64,000 nucleotides of DNA, from NCBI RefSeq assembly GCF_000720255.1, contig NZ_JOJE01000020.1, positions 62,001 through 126,000 of the forward strand, written 5' to 3'. This document shows, in pieces, positions 9,155 through 17,123 of the stretch (within the stretch, counting starts at the first letter, position 1; each line of letters begins with the position of its first letter). The notes below the pieces were generated by a model, which saw only the letters and a program-made list of their open reading frames with translations, was not told the DNA's origin and did not search any database. The position numbers and the translations under genes were made by a program. The stretch comes from Streptomyces griseus subsp. griseus. GTDB lineage: Bacteria; Actinomycetota; Actinomycetes; Streptomycetales; Streptomycetaceae.

Positions 9155-10116
9155 GACTCCATGTCCCCGAAGTGGTCCCAGCCGCCCTTGCTGGTCCATG
9201 GCGCCCCGTCGACCGTGACCTGGGGCAACGCGGAGGGGTTGAGCACCTCGCCGATCACCTTCCAGCGGGCGGGGAGCTTCACGTCCGGCGGGAAGGTGGC
9301 CACGATCGCGTGGTCCTCTCCCCCGGTCAGCACCCACTGGATCGGGTCGACGCCGACGGCCTGCCCGATGTCGTTCATCTGGGTGGGGATGTCGATCGCT
9401 CCGGAGCGGATGTCGATCCGGACCTTGCTGGCCTCCGCGATGTGCCCGAGGTCGGCGATCAACCCGTCACTGACGTCGCACATCGCGGTCGCGCCGAGCC
9501 CGGCGGCGGCCGGGCCCGCGTGGTAGGGCGGCTCGGGGCGGCGGTGGGCCTCGACGAAGGCGCGGGGCGAGCGGAAGCCCCGGGAGAGCACCGCGTACCC
9601 GGCGGCGGACCAGCCCAGCCAGCCGGTCACCGCGACGAGGTCCCCGGGCTGGGCGCCGGCCCGGGTGATCGGCTCCTGATTGCGCAGGTCGCCGAGCGCG
9701 GTGATCGACACCATGATGGTGTCGCCGCGTACGACGTCGCCGCCGACCACGGAGGCACCCGCGACCTGACACTCGTCGCGCAGGCCGTCCATCATCTCGG
9801 TCGGCCAGGCGACGGGCAGTTCGGCGGGCACGACCAGGCCGAGCAGCAGCGCGGTCGGCACGGCGCCCATGGCGGCGATGTCGGCGAGATTCTGTGCGGC
9901 GGCCTTGCGGCCGACGTCGTAGGCCGTGGACCAGTCGCGGCGGAAGTGCCGGCCCTCCACGAGGATGTCCGTGCTGGCCACGACCCGGCGGTCGGGCGCG
10001 GCGACCACCGCGGCGTCGTCGCCGGGGCCGACCCGGACCGCCGGGGTGGTGGTGAGACGGGAGGTGAGCTCCCTGATGAGCCCGAACTCCCCGAGCTCAC
10101 CAACAGTGCCCTTCAT
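9151..10116 (-). CDS. thiL: Thiamine-monophosphate kinase
   Basis: 321 residues from ATG ([14 protein letters not shown]), the standard ThiL start, with a purine-rich GGGGAGAAAGGG just upstream. The PurM-like nucleotide/metal signature is visible: [10 protein letters not shown] near residue 30, [11 protein letters not shown] near 50, and Asp-rich [13 protein letters not shown] near 210. It phosphorylates thiamine monophosphate to TPP, the last step of the pathway. It is first in a two-gene operon with thiD and divergent from the RAM-domain gene, with about 200 bp between them. Confidence 0.95.
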   Translation of the reverse strand: MKGTVGELGEFGLIRELTSRLTTTPAVRVGPGDDAAVVAAPDRRVVASTDILVEGRHFRRDWSTAYDVGRKAAAQNLADIAAMGAVPTALLLGLVVPAELPVAWPTEMMDGLRDECQVAGASVVGGDVVRGDTIMVSITALGDLRNQEPITRAGAQPGDLVAVTGWLGWSAAGYAVLSRGFRSPRAFVEAHRRPEPPYHAGPAAAGLGATAMCDVSDGLIADLGHIAEASKVRIDIRSGAIDIPTQMNDIGQAVGVDPIQWVLTGGEDHAIVATFPPDVKLPARWKVIGEVLNPSALPQVTVDGAPWTSKGGWDHFGDMES

Positions 10117-10322
10117 TGCCCTTTCTCCCCTTCTGTCCCTGTCCGTGCCCGGTCGCGCGCGACCAGTGTCCTCGATACGGTCGAAGTGACCGTCAACTTC
10201 TGTCGTGCCCGCACCCCGGCGCGCACGCCCCCGCCCCCACAGGTCTCCCCGCGGCGAGCGGCGACGCGATACCGTGGCGTTCCTTTTCCCCACATGATCC
10301 TCGTGGCCGCCCTGGAGGTTCC

Positions 10323-10556
10323 GTGGTACAGGCGTACATCCTGATCCAGACGGAGGTCGGCAAAGCGTCGACCGTCGCCGAAACGATCAGCAAGATCCCT
10401 GGGGTCGTCCAGGCCGAGGACGTGACGGGTCCCTACGACGTCATCGTGCGCGCCCAGGCCGACACGGTGGACGATCTCGGCCGCATGGTGGTCGCGAAAG
10501 TCCAACAGGTGGACGGCATCACCCGCACCCTGACCTGCCCGGTGGTGCATCTGTAG
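10323..10556 (+). CDS. Stand-alone Lrp/AsnC ligand-binding (RAM) domain protein
   Basis: 77 residues beginning VVQAYILIQTEVGKA (GTG start). It consists only of the RAM/ACT-like alpha-beta sandwich of Lrp/AsnC proteins, without a helix-turn-helix: ISKIPGVVQAEDVTGPYDVIV is the typical strand-turn-strand core. Such small proteins may bind amino acids or assemble with full-length Lrp proteins. The conserved position next to thiL in streptomycetes suggests a housekeeping role, but none is established. No close operon partner is certain; the lipoprotein gene starts 20 bp later. Confidence 0.9.
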   Translation: MVQAYILIQTEVGKASTVAETISKIPGVVQAEDVTGPYDVIVRAQADTVDDLGRMVVAKVQQVDGITRTLTCPVVHL

Positions 10557-10576
10557 CCCCCGTCTACCCTTGGCCG

Positions 10577-11080
10577 GTGCGAACCTTCCTCCGTCACCGG
10601 CCTTTCGGACTGCCCGCGCTCGCTCTGTTGATCGCTGCGGCGGGCTGCTCATCAGCAGACGACAGTGCGTCGGCGGCGGTTCCCAGCCCCTCCTCGAAGA
10701 CGGTGAGGCTGTGCCGGAACCTGGACGAGGCGCTGCCGTCGAAGGTCGACGGTCAGGATCGCCGGGACCCCGAGCCCGAGTCCGCGCTGACAGCGGGCTG
10801 GGGGAACCCGCCGATCATACTGCGCTGCGGTGTTCCGCGACCGCCCAAGATGATCGACCCGAAGATCGCCGAGGGGCACGACCCGGACGCGGTCGCGGGC
10901 GGTGTGAACGGGGTCGACTGGCTGATGGAGAAGCAGGACGACGGCGCGTACCGCTACACCACGGCCAGCCGTGAGGCGTACGTGGAGGTCACCGTGCCGA
11001 AGGGGCGCGACAGCTCGGGTGCGCTGATCGACCTGGCGCCGGCCGTCAAGAAGGCGATCCCCGAGGGGATCGCCGACTGA
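10577..11080 (+). CDS. DUF3515 family lipoprotein
   Basis: 167 residues with a lipoprotein signal peptide: basic start (MRTFLRHRPF), hydrophobic segment LPALALLIAAA and lipobox AAGC, giving a lipidated Cys near residue 25. The rest (LTAGWGNPPIILRCGV, GVNGVDWLMEK, and an acidic C-terminus) is the DUF3515 pattern. The mature protein should sit on the outer face of the membrane. Function is unknown. It follows the RAM gene by 20 bp and may be cotranscribed; it is convergent with ddlA. Confidence 0.88.
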   Translation: MRTFLRHRPFGLPALALLIAAAGCSSADDSASAAVPSPSSKTVRLCRNLDEALPSKVDGQDRRDPEPESALTAGWGNPPIILRCGVPRPPKMIDPKIAEGHDPDAVAGGVNGVDWLMEKQDDGAYRYTTASREAYVEVTVPKGRDSSGALIDLAPAVKKAIPEGIAD

Positions 11081-11102
11081 ACGATGCTGCTCAGGCCTGA
11101 GC
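11053..11102. terminator. Hairpins at the DUF3515-ddlA convergent junction
   Basis: A perfect 10-bp stem (GGCGATCCCC/GGGGATCGCC, 11053-11074) covers the last codons of the lipoprotein gene, and a 14-bp palindrome GCTCAGGCCTGAGC follows at 11089-11102. There is no U-tract. They probably help end transcription from both sides. Confidence 0.5.
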
Positions 11103-11108
11103 CCGCCC

Positions 11109-12269
11109 TCACCTGAGCCCGGTGGAGCGCCTCAGTGCCGCCTGCACCAGCCGGTCCACCAGCTCCGGGTAGCTGATCCCGCTCGCCTGCCACATCTGGG
11201 GGTACATCGAGATCGGGGTGAAGCCGGGCATCGTGTTGATCTCGTTGATCACGAACTCGCCGTCCTCGGTGAGGAAGAAGTCCGCGCGGACCAGGCCCTC
11301 GCAGGAGGCCGCCTCGAAGGCGTCGACGGCGAGTCGCTGGACCTCTGCCGTCTCCTCCGGCGTCAGCGGGGCCGGCACGATCCCCGGAGTCGAGTCGATG
11401 TACTTGGCCTCGAAGTCGTAGTACGCGTGGGCGTCCGGCGGCGGGATCTCGGCCGGGACGGAAGCCCGGGGGCCGTCCTCGAACTCCAGGACGCCGCACT
11501 CGATCTCACGGCCCCGCAGCGCCGCCTCGACGAGGATCTTGGGGTCGTGGCGCTGCGCCTCGGCGATCGCCTCGTCCAGCCCGGAGAGGTCGTCGACCTT
11601 GGTGATGCCGATCGACGAACCCGCGCGCGCGGGCTTCACGAACAGGGGCCAGCCGTGTTCGCCGGCGAGGTCGACGATCTTCTTGCGGGCGGCCGACTCG
11701 TCCTGCTCCCACTCGCGCGGCCGGATCACCACGTACGGGCCCACCTTGAGGCCGAACGACGTGAACACCCGCTTCATGTACTCCTTGTCCTGGCCGACGG
11801 CCGAGGCGAGCACGCCCGAACCGACGTACGGGACACCGGAGAGTTCCAGCATGCCCTGCAGGGTGCCGTCCTCGCCGTAGGGGCCGTGCAGCACCGGGAA
11901 GACGACGTCGACCTCACCGAGGGCCTTGGGCACGGAGCCGGGCTCGGTGTAGACGACCTCGCGGTTGGCGGGGTCGACCGGGAGCACCACGCCGCCCTCG
12001 CCGGACTCGGCGAGTTCCTCGACCTCGGGCGTACGGCGCTCGGTGATCGCCATCCGCTCCGGCGCGTCGGCGGTGAGCACCCAACGCCCCTCGCGCGTGA
12101 TGCCGATCGGCAGGACCTCGTACTTGGTCCGGTCGATGGCCCGCAGGACGGCGCCGGCGGTGACCATGGAGATCCCGTGTTCGGAGCTGCGTCCGCCGAA
12201 CACGACGGCCACCCGCGGCTTGCGGGACGACGGCTGCTCAAAGCTCTGGGGCTGGTTCTCGGTGCTCAT
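11109..12269 (-). CDS. ddlA: D-alanine--D-alanine ligase
   Basis: 386 residues, ATG start. N-terminal VAVVFGGRSSEHGISMVTAG, the ATP-grasp core (GHPWPLFVKPARAGSSIGITKV-type segment read as WPLFVKPARAGSSIG) and C-terminal metal-binding FFLTEDGEFVINEINTMPG are all visible. It joins two D-alanines for peptidoglycan precursors in the cytoplasm. The long N-terminal extension (QPQSFEQPSSRK) is usual for actinobacterial forms. It lies 59 bp downstream of gpsA in the same direction, a plausible envelope operon with gpsA and the acyltransferase. I did not try to distinguish D-Ala-D-Ala from D-Ala-D-Lac specificity from the active site, but the context favours the housekeeping enzyme. Confidence 0.96.
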   Translation of the reverse strand: MSTENQPQSFEQPSSRKPRVAVVFGGRSSEHGISMVTAGAVLRAIDRTKYEVLPIGITREGRWVLTADAPERMAITERRTPEVEELAESGEGGVVLPVDPANREVVYTEPGSVPKALGEVDVVFPVLHGPYGEDGTLQGMLELSGVPYVGSGVLASAVGQDKEYMKRVFTSFGLKVGPYVVIRPREWEQDESAARKKIVDLAGEHGWPLFVKPARAGSSIGITKVDDLSGLDEAIAEAQRHDPKILVEAALRGREIECGVLEFEDGPRASVPAEIPPPDAHAYYDFEAKYIDSTPGIVPAPLTPEETAEVQRLAVDAFEAASCEGLVRADFFLTEDGEFVINEINTMPGFTPISMYPQMWQASGISYPELVDRLVQAALRRSTGLR

Positions 12270-12328
12270 ATCGCGTTGAGAGTACCCGGTGGTAAGGCCC
12301 CGAGGCAGCGTGCCCCGGCCGGGTTCGC

Positions 12329-13339
12329 TCAGCGTCGTTCCGACTTCGCGCTGCGCGACATGAGCTCCTTCAGCGCCACCACCGGGGGCTTGCCCTCGTG
12401 CACGATGCCGACGACCGTCTCCGTGATCGGCATGTCGACGCCGTGCCGGCGGGCCAGATCCAGAACGGACTCGCAGGACTTGACGCCCTCGGCGGTCTGC
12501 TTGGTGACCGCGATCGTCTCCTGCAGCGTCATGCCCTTGCCGAGGTTGGTGCCGAAGGTGTGGTTGCGCGACAGCGGCGAGGAGCAGGTCGCCACCAGGT
12601 CGCCCAGACCGGCGAGTCCGGAGAACGTCAGCGGGTCGGCGCCCATCGCCAGACCCAGGCGGGTCGTCTCGGCGAGACCGCGCGTGATGAGCGAGCCCTT
12701 GGCGTTGTCCCCGAGGCCCATGCCGTCGGCGATGCCCACGGCGAGCCCGATGACGTTCTTGACCGCGCCGCCGAGTTCACAGCCCACCACGTCGGTGTTG
12801 GTGTACGGACGGAAGTACGGCGTGTGGCAGGCGGTCTGGAGTCGCTGGGCGACGGCCTCGTCGACGCAGGCGACCACGGCGGCGGCCGGCATGCGGGCGG
12901 CGATCTCACGGGCCAGGTTGGGACCGGTGACCACGGCCACGCGCTCCGAGGGGACCTTGGCGACGTCCTCGACGACCTCGCTCATCCGCATGGTCGTACC
13001 GAGTTCGACCCCCTTCATCAACGACACCAGCACGGTGTTCCGCGCCAGCAGCGGGGCCCACTCGGCGAGGTTGGCGCGCAGGGTCTGGGAGGGGACGGAC
13101 AGGACGGTGAAGTCGGCGCCCGCGGTGGCCTCGGCCGGGTCCGTGGTGGCCCGCACGTTCCTCGGCAGCTCGACACCGGGGAAGTAGTCGGGGTTCGTCC
13201 GCGTGGAGTTGATCGCTTCGGCGACCTCCTCGCGGCGCGCCCACAGGGTGACCTCGCACCCCGCGTCGGCGAGCACCATGCCGAACGCGGTTCCCCACGA
13301 ACCGGCGCTGAAGACCGCCGCCTTGACCGGGTTGCTCAC
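12329..13339 (-). CDS. gpsA: NAD(P)-dependent glycerol-3-phosphate dehydrogenase
   Basis: 336 residues starting GTG (MSNPVKAAVFSAGSWGTAF). The Rossmann motif, SLMKGVELGTTMRMSEV, catalytic-lysine segment GGAVKNVIGLAVGIADG and substrate loop GDNAKGSLITRGLAE identify GpsA. It makes sn-glycerol-3-phosphate for phospholipids. The GTG overlaps the stop of the upstream acyltransferase (GTGA), so the two are translationally coupled and form a phospholipid-precursor unit. Confidence 0.96.
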   Translation of the reverse strand: MSNPVKAAVFSAGSWGTAFGMVLADAGCEVTLWARREEVAEAINSTRTNPDYFPGVELPRNVRATTDPAEATAGADFTVLSVPSQTLRANLAEWAPLLARNTVLVSLMKGVELGTTMRMSEVVEDVAKVPSERVAVVTGPNLAREIAARMPAAAVVACVDEAVAQRLQTACHTPYFRPYTNTDVVGCELGGAVKNVIGLAVGIADGMGLGDNAKGSLITRGLAETTRLGLAMGADPLTFSGLAGLGDLVATCSSPLSRNHTFGTNLGKGMTLQETIAVTKQTAEGVKSCESVLDLARRHGVDMPITETVVGIVHEGKPPVVALKELMSRSAKSERR

Positions 13340-14136
13340 GTGCCCTGCCCTTCGACCTGGGTACCCGGGGTCTGTGCCGGTGCCTGCGTCTGTGTCTGTG
13401 TCTGCGCCTGTGTCCGGCGCCGCTGCTCGACCCGCTCCCGGCGCGGGTCGTAGGGCGTCTCGGGGGCCTTCTCGCCGCGGATCTCCTCCAGCTGGGCGGT
13501 GATCGCGGCCATGATGACCTCGGTCGCCTCCTTGAGGACCTCCGCGGTCATCTCCCGGCCGTAGAAGCGCGAGAGGTCCACCGGCGGCCCGGCCAGCACA
13601 TGGTGGGTCTTGCGGGGGAAGAGCTCGGGCTTCTTGGCGTACGGCGGCAGCAGTTCGTTGCAGCCCCACTGGGCGACCGGGATCACCGGGCACTTGGTCT
13701 GCAGGGCCACACGCGCGGCACCCGTCTTGGCGGTCATGGGCCAGCCGTTGGGGTCGCGGGTGAGGGTGCCCTCGGGGTAGAAGGCGACGCACTCGCCGCG
13801 CTCCACCGCGTCGATCGCGGCCCGGAAGGCACTGAGCGCGTCCGTGCTCTCCCGGTAGACGGGGATCTGACCGGTGCCACGCATGGCTGCGCCGACGAAT
13901 CCCTTGCGGAAAAGGGCGCTCTTCGCCAGGAATCGCGGAACCCGTCCGGTGTTGTACTGATAGTGCGCGTACGCGAAGGGATCCACATACGAATTGTGGT
14001 TCACCGCGGTGATAAATCCGCCCTCGGCCGGAATGTGCTCCATTCCGCGCCAGTCCCGCTTGATCAGAGCCACCAGCGGCGGTTTGCAGATCACCGCGGC
14101 GAAGCGGTACCAGAAGCCGATTCTGCGGCGGGGCAC
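13336..14136 (-). CDS. 1-acyl-sn-glycerol-3-phosphate acyltransferase (PlsC family)
   Basis: 266 residues. The acyltransferase H-x4-D motif is NHNSYVDP near residue 48 and the substrate motif FYPEGT lies near 120. It should acylate lysophosphatidic acid at the membrane. The GTG (VPRRRIGFWYR) is preferred because GAGGAAGG lies 7 nt upstream; an in-frame ATG 36 bp further upstream lacks this. The C-terminus is low-complexity, with alternating Gln-Thr-Gln-Ala encoded by a short CTGTGT/CTGCGC-type repeat near 13376-13420. It is coupled to gpsA by a 4-bp overlap. Confidence 0.92.
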   Translation of the reverse strand: MPRRRIGFWYRFAAVICKPPLVALIKRDWRGMEHIPAEGGFITAVNHNSYVDPFAYAHYQYNTGRVPRFLAKSALFRKGFVGAAMRGTGQIPVYRESTDALSAFRAAIDAVERGECVAFYPEGTLTRDPNGWPMTAKTGAARVALQTKCPVIPVAQWGCNELLPPYAKKPELFPRKTHHVLAGPPVDLSRFYGREMTAEVLKEATEVIMAAITAQLEEIRGEKAPETPYDPRRERVEQRRRTQAQTQTQTQAPAQTPGTQVEGQGT

Positions 14137-14279
14137 GCGAACACCTTCCTCTAGGGCCTGGGGGCCGCACAAGTGTCACCCCAGGCCGCCGGTCTGTCGA
14201 GAACACCGTACGCCCCGACCCCAGGACGACCCGATGGCCCGGGGGACAATGTCCGCGAGAAGAGAGGGACGATACGCCT

Positions 14280-14918
14280 GTGCAGTGGACCTTGGTCATA
14301 CCCCTGAAGCCTCTGGCGCAGGCGAAGAGCAGGCTGTCGGACACCGCTGCCGACGGGTTGCGCCCCGGGCTGGCCCTCGCCTTCGCCCAGGACACCGTGG
14401 CGGCCGCGTTGGCCGCGCCGTCCGTGGCGGATGTGGCAGTCGTCACCAATGACGCCCTGGCGCGTCGCGAGCTGGCCGCGCTGGGCGCCCGCATCGTCCC
14501 CGACGAGCCGGGCAACGGCCTGAACGCCGCTCTGGCACACGCGGCGGCCGCCGTACGGGGATCACGACCCGGAAAGCCGGTGGCGGCCCTGAACGCCGAC
14601 CTGCCCGCCCTGCGCCCGCTGGAATTGGACCGGACCCTGGACGCGGCCGCGGAATTCCCCCGCGCGTTTCTTCCCGATGCGGCCGCAATCGGCACCACTC
14701 TCCTGGCCGCAGGCCCCGGCCATGAATTGCTTCCGGCGTTCGGCACCGATTCCCGGGCCCGCCACCGCGCGTCGGGCGCCGTGGAACTCCCGCTGACGGC
14801 GGTGGATTCGGTACGGCAGGACGTGGACACCGGCGACGATCTGCGCGCGGCGCTGGCGCTGGGCGTGGGGCCCAGGACGGCGGCGGCGGCCGCGCGCCTG
14901 TTGATCCCCGGGCAGTAG
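14280..14918 (+). CDS. cofC: 2-phospho-L-lactate / phosphoenolpyruvate guanylyltransferase (F420 biosynthesis)
   Basis: 212 residues with GTG start. MobA-like nucleotidyltransferase: WTLVIPLKPLAQAKSRLS at the N-terminus, ALNADLPALRPLELD near residue 105 and LLAAGPG near 140. It activates the 3-carbon acid (phosphoenolpyruvate in actinobacteria, where it is also called FbiD) with GTP for coenzyme F420 assembly. It diverges from the acyltransferase gene and is followed 9 bp later by the small cold-shock-like gene. Other F420 genes are not in the window. Confidence 0.9.
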   Translation: MQWTLVIPLKPLAQAKSRLSDTAADGLRPGLALAFAQDTVAAALAAPSVADVAVVTNDALARRELAALGARIVPDEPGNGLNAALAHAAAAVRGSRPGKPVAALNADLPALRPLELDRTLDAAAEFPRAFLPDAAAIGTTLLAAGPGHELLPAFGTDSRARHRASGAVELPLTAVDSVRQDVDTGDDLRAALALGVGPRTAAAAARLLIPGQ

Positions 14919-14927
14919 GCTGCCGCC

Positions 14928-15131
14928 ATGCAGGCCACCGCATACACGTACGACCCCGAAACCCGCAGCGGGCAGGTCCTGCTGGACGACGGCACCCCCG
15001 TGCCCTTCGACGCGCCGGCGTTCGACGCGGGCGGTCTGAGGCTGCTTCGGCCAGGGCAGCGGGTGCGGATCGAGGTGGAGGGGGCGAAGGGCGACCTCCG
15101 CATCACCCTCGTGACACTCCAGACACTCTGA
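14928..15131 (+). CDS. Small cold-shock/OB-fold-like protein
   Basis: 67 residues (MQATAYTYDPETRSGQVLL...). The pattern of a short strand, SGQVLLDDGTPVPFDAPAF, then GLRLLRPGQRVRIEV resembles a divergent cold-shock domain. The aromatic RNP motifs of true CspA are not conserved, so nucleic-acid binding is only a guess. It lies 9 bp after cofC and is probably cotranscribed. Confidence 0.75.
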   Translation: MQATAYTYDPETRSGQVLLDDGTPVPFDAPAFDAGGLRLLRPGQRVRIEVEGAKGDLRITLVTLQTL

Positions 15132-15153
15132 GTGACCGACCCCGAACACGCCG

Positions 15154-15183
15154 CGGGCCGGGCTCCCGAAGGAGTCCGGCCCG
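15154..15183. terminator. Hairpin between the cold-shock-like gene and hupS
   Basis: The stem GGGCCGGGCTCC/GGAGTCCGGCCC (one G-U) with a CGAA loop separates two convergent genes. There is no U-tract; it probably serves as a bidirectional terminator. Confidence 0.65.
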
Positions 15184-15213
15184 GCGCGTGAGTGCCCTTG
15201 TGCCGCCGCGCCC

Positions 15214-15882
15214 TCAAGACTTGCGGGCGGTGGCCTTCTTGGCGGTGGTGGTCTTGCGGGCCGTCGACCGCTTGGCCGGGGCCTTCTTGGCCGTCGTCTT
15301 CTTCGCCGGGGCGCTCTTGGCCGTGGTCTTCTTCGCCGCCGTGGTCTTCGCCGCGGAGGTCTTCTTGGCGGCCGCTCCGGTGGTCTTCTTCGCGGTCGTC
15401 TTCTTCGCCGTGCTCTTCTTCGCGGCGGCGGCCCCGGTCGTCTTCTTGGCCGTGGTCTTCTTCGCCGTGGTCTTCTTCGCGGCCGCCGTCCCCCTCGCCG
15501 GGGCGGCCTTCCTGGCGGCGGCCTTCTTGACCGTCGCGGAAGCACCGCCGGTCAGGCTGCCCTTCGGCGCCTTCTTCACGGAGACCTCGCCGCCGCGCGG
15601 GAGCTTCTTCGTGCCGCTGACCAGGTCCTTGAAGCCCTGGCCCGCGCGGAAGCGCGGAACGGAGGTCTTCTTGACCCGAACCCGCTCGCCCGTCTGAGGG
15701 TTGCGGGCGTAGCGGGCCGGACGCTCGACCTTCTCGAACGAACCGAAGCCGGTGACCGAGACCCTCTCCCCCGCGACGGTCGCCCGGACGATGGCGTCCA
15801 GGACCGCGTCGACAGCATCGGCGGCCTGCTGGCGGCCACCCATCTTGTCGGCAATCGCTTCTACGAGCTGCGCCTTGTTCAC
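15214..15882 (-). CDS. hupS: HU-family nucleoid protein with lysine-rich tail (HupS)
   Basis: 222 residues. Residues 1-95 are a full HU domain (MNKAQLVEAIADKMGG, then VTGFGSFEKVERPARYARNPQTG as the DNA-binding arm). The remaining ~125 residues are repeats of Lys-Lys-Thr-Thr-Ala with AAAKK blocks, similar to histone H1 tails. This two-part architecture is the actinobacterial HupS/HupB type; in Streptomyces it compacts spore nucleoids. The tail is encoded by imperfect 12-15-bp repeats (about 15230-15530), where copy number can vary between strains. Confidence 0.95.
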   Translation of the reverse strand: MNKAQLVEAIADKMGGRQQAADAVDAVLDAIVRATVAGERVSVTGFGSFEKVERPARYARNPQTGERVRVKKTSVPRFRAGQGFKDLVSGTKKLPRGGEVSVKKAPKGSLTGGASATVKKAAARKAAPARGTAAAKKTTAKKTTAKKTTGAAAAKKSTAKKTTAKKTTGAAAKKTSAAKTTAAKKTTAKSAPAKKTTAKKAPAKRSTARKTTTAKKATARKS

Positions 15883-15967
15883 GTCTTCCCCTTCGGAGAC
15901 ATCGCCCGAACGAAAGTGTTCAAGCTTTTCGCACGTTAGGCAGATATATACCGCAAATCAAACACGA

Positions 15968-15986
15968 AACGGGCTAATCACCCGTT
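15968..15986 (-). terminator. Short hairpin upstream of hupS
   Basis: On the minus strand AACGGG and CCCGTT enclose a 7-nt loop and are followed by T-rich sequence. It sits after the 76-residue gene and before the hupS promoter region, so it may end the former transcript. Confidence 0.45.
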
Positions 15987-16018
15987 GTGCCGCAGCGAAC
16001 TCGACTGTCCCGGTCCGT

Positions 16019-16249
16019 TCAGCGTTCCTCGTCGGGGATTCGTCCCTCGTCCAGGTCCTCCATGAACCGCTCCAGACGCCTTGTCGCATCGGCGAGATCG
16101 TGCTTGGCCGCGGCCGTAATGACCAGCAGCTTCCGGGTCAGCGCCATCCGTACGCCCTCCGGGACTTGCAGTGCGCGCACTTTTGCGTGCGCTTCCTTGA
16201 GTTGGATCGCGACTGCCGCATAGAGCTCGAGTTGGCCGTCGTGTTCCAT
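16019..16249 (-). CDS. Small helical protein of unknown function
   Basis: 76 residues (MEHDGQLELYAAVAIQLKE...). It is strongly helical and charged, with heptad-like spacing in AIQLKEAHAKVRALQV and a second helix LADATRRLERFMEDL, so a short coiled coil is likely. There is no signal peptide, membrane segment or known motif. The ATG is not preceded by a clear Shine-Dalgarno; an ATG-class start 48 bp upstream in frame is possible. It lies between leuD and hupS, in the same direction as both. Confidence 0.65.
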   Translation of the reverse strand: MEHDGQLELYAAVAIQLKEAHAKVRALQVPEGVRMALTRKLLVITAAAKHDLADATRRLERFMEDLDEGRIPDEER

Positions 16250-16420
16250 GCACAGATTGTGCCATCTGGGGCGAGTTGTCGCCCGCTCAGGGGGCAACTC
16301 CTGCCTCGAACGGCCCTCCCGGCGCTGGCGGAAGTCACGTCCTCAACACTCGCGTACCCCGGCAACAAGGCCCCTAACGTGGGAAGTTGGCTCGGGGTGC
16401 GGCGGCGGGCGGGGCCGTTC

Positions 16421-16468
16421 GGGTACAGAAACAGCTGTACCCCCGATCGGGCTGATCGGGGGTACAGC
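16421..16468 (-). terminator. Mutually exclusive hairpins downstream of leuD
   Basis: A perfect 15-bp stem (16434-16448 with 16454-16468, loop GGGCT) is the likely leuD terminator. Its CTGTACCC arm can also pair with GGGTACAG at 16421-16428, with a 6-nt loop. On the leuD transcript the long hairpin forms first and is followed by CTGTTTCTG. The rest of the 270-bp gap (16250-16420) holds only a weak inverted repeat GAGTTG/CAACTC near 16271-16307. Confidence 0.7.
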
Positions 16469-16523
16469 GGGGGTGTTGAGGTGGCCGAAACTCGACTTGC
16501 GCCGAGCGATCAAGCCTGTCCGG

Positions 16524-17117
16524 TCACGCCTGGAGCGTCCGCGGCTTGTACGACGGGCGCTTGGCCTCGTAGGCGGCGATGTCGTCCTCGCTGCGGAGCG
16601 TGATGGAGATGTCGTCCAGACCGTTCAGCAGCCGCCAGCGGGAGTTCTCGTCCAGCTCGAAGGGGGCGCTGATGCCCTCGGCGCGCACCTCGCGGTTCTC
16701 CAGGTCGACCGTGATCTCGGCCTGCGGGTCCCGCTCGACGAGCTCCCACAGGACGTCCACGACCTTCTGCTCGAGAACCACCGTGAGCAGGCCGTTCTTG
16801 AGCGAGTTGCCACGGAAGATGTCGGCGAAGCGGGAGGAGATGACCGCCTTGAAGCCGTAGTTCTGCAGCGCCCAGACGGCGTGCTCACGGGAGGAGCCGG
16901 TGCCGAAGTCGGGGCCGGCGACCAGCACGGTCGCGCCCTCCCGCTCGGGCCGGTTGAGGACGAAGGACTCGTCCTTGCGCCAGGCCTCGAACAGCCCGTC
17001 CTCGAACCCGTCCCGCGTGACCTTCTTGAGCCAGTGAGCAGGGATGATCTGGTCGGTGTCGACGTTGCTGCGGCGCAGCGGGACGGCCCGGCCGGTGTGC
17101 TTGGTGAATGCTTCCAT
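16524..17117 (-). CDS. leuD: 3-isopropylmalate dehydratase small subunit
   Basis: 197 residues beginning [24 protein letters not shown]. The aconitase swivel domain motif [16 protein letters not shown] near residue 70 is intact. With LeuC it converts 2-isopropylmalate to 3-isopropylmalate in leucine synthesis. The start is 6 bp after the leuC stop, a tight operon. Length is normal. Confidence 0.97.
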   Translation of the reverse strand: MEAFTKHTGRAVPLRRSNVDTDQIIPAHWLKKVTRDGFEDGLFEAWRKDESFVLNRPEREGATVLVAGPDFGTGSSREHAVWALQNYGFKAVISSRFADIFRGNSLKNGLLTVVLEQKVVDVLWELVERDPQAEITVDLENREVRAEGISAPFELDENSRWRLLNGLDDISITLRSEDDIAAYEAKRPSYKPRTLQA

Positions 17118-17123
17118 GACTGA

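Noticed and set aside
9155..10322. TPP riboswitch before thiL
   Set aside because: No THI-box sequence recognised; thiL-thiD appear without one.
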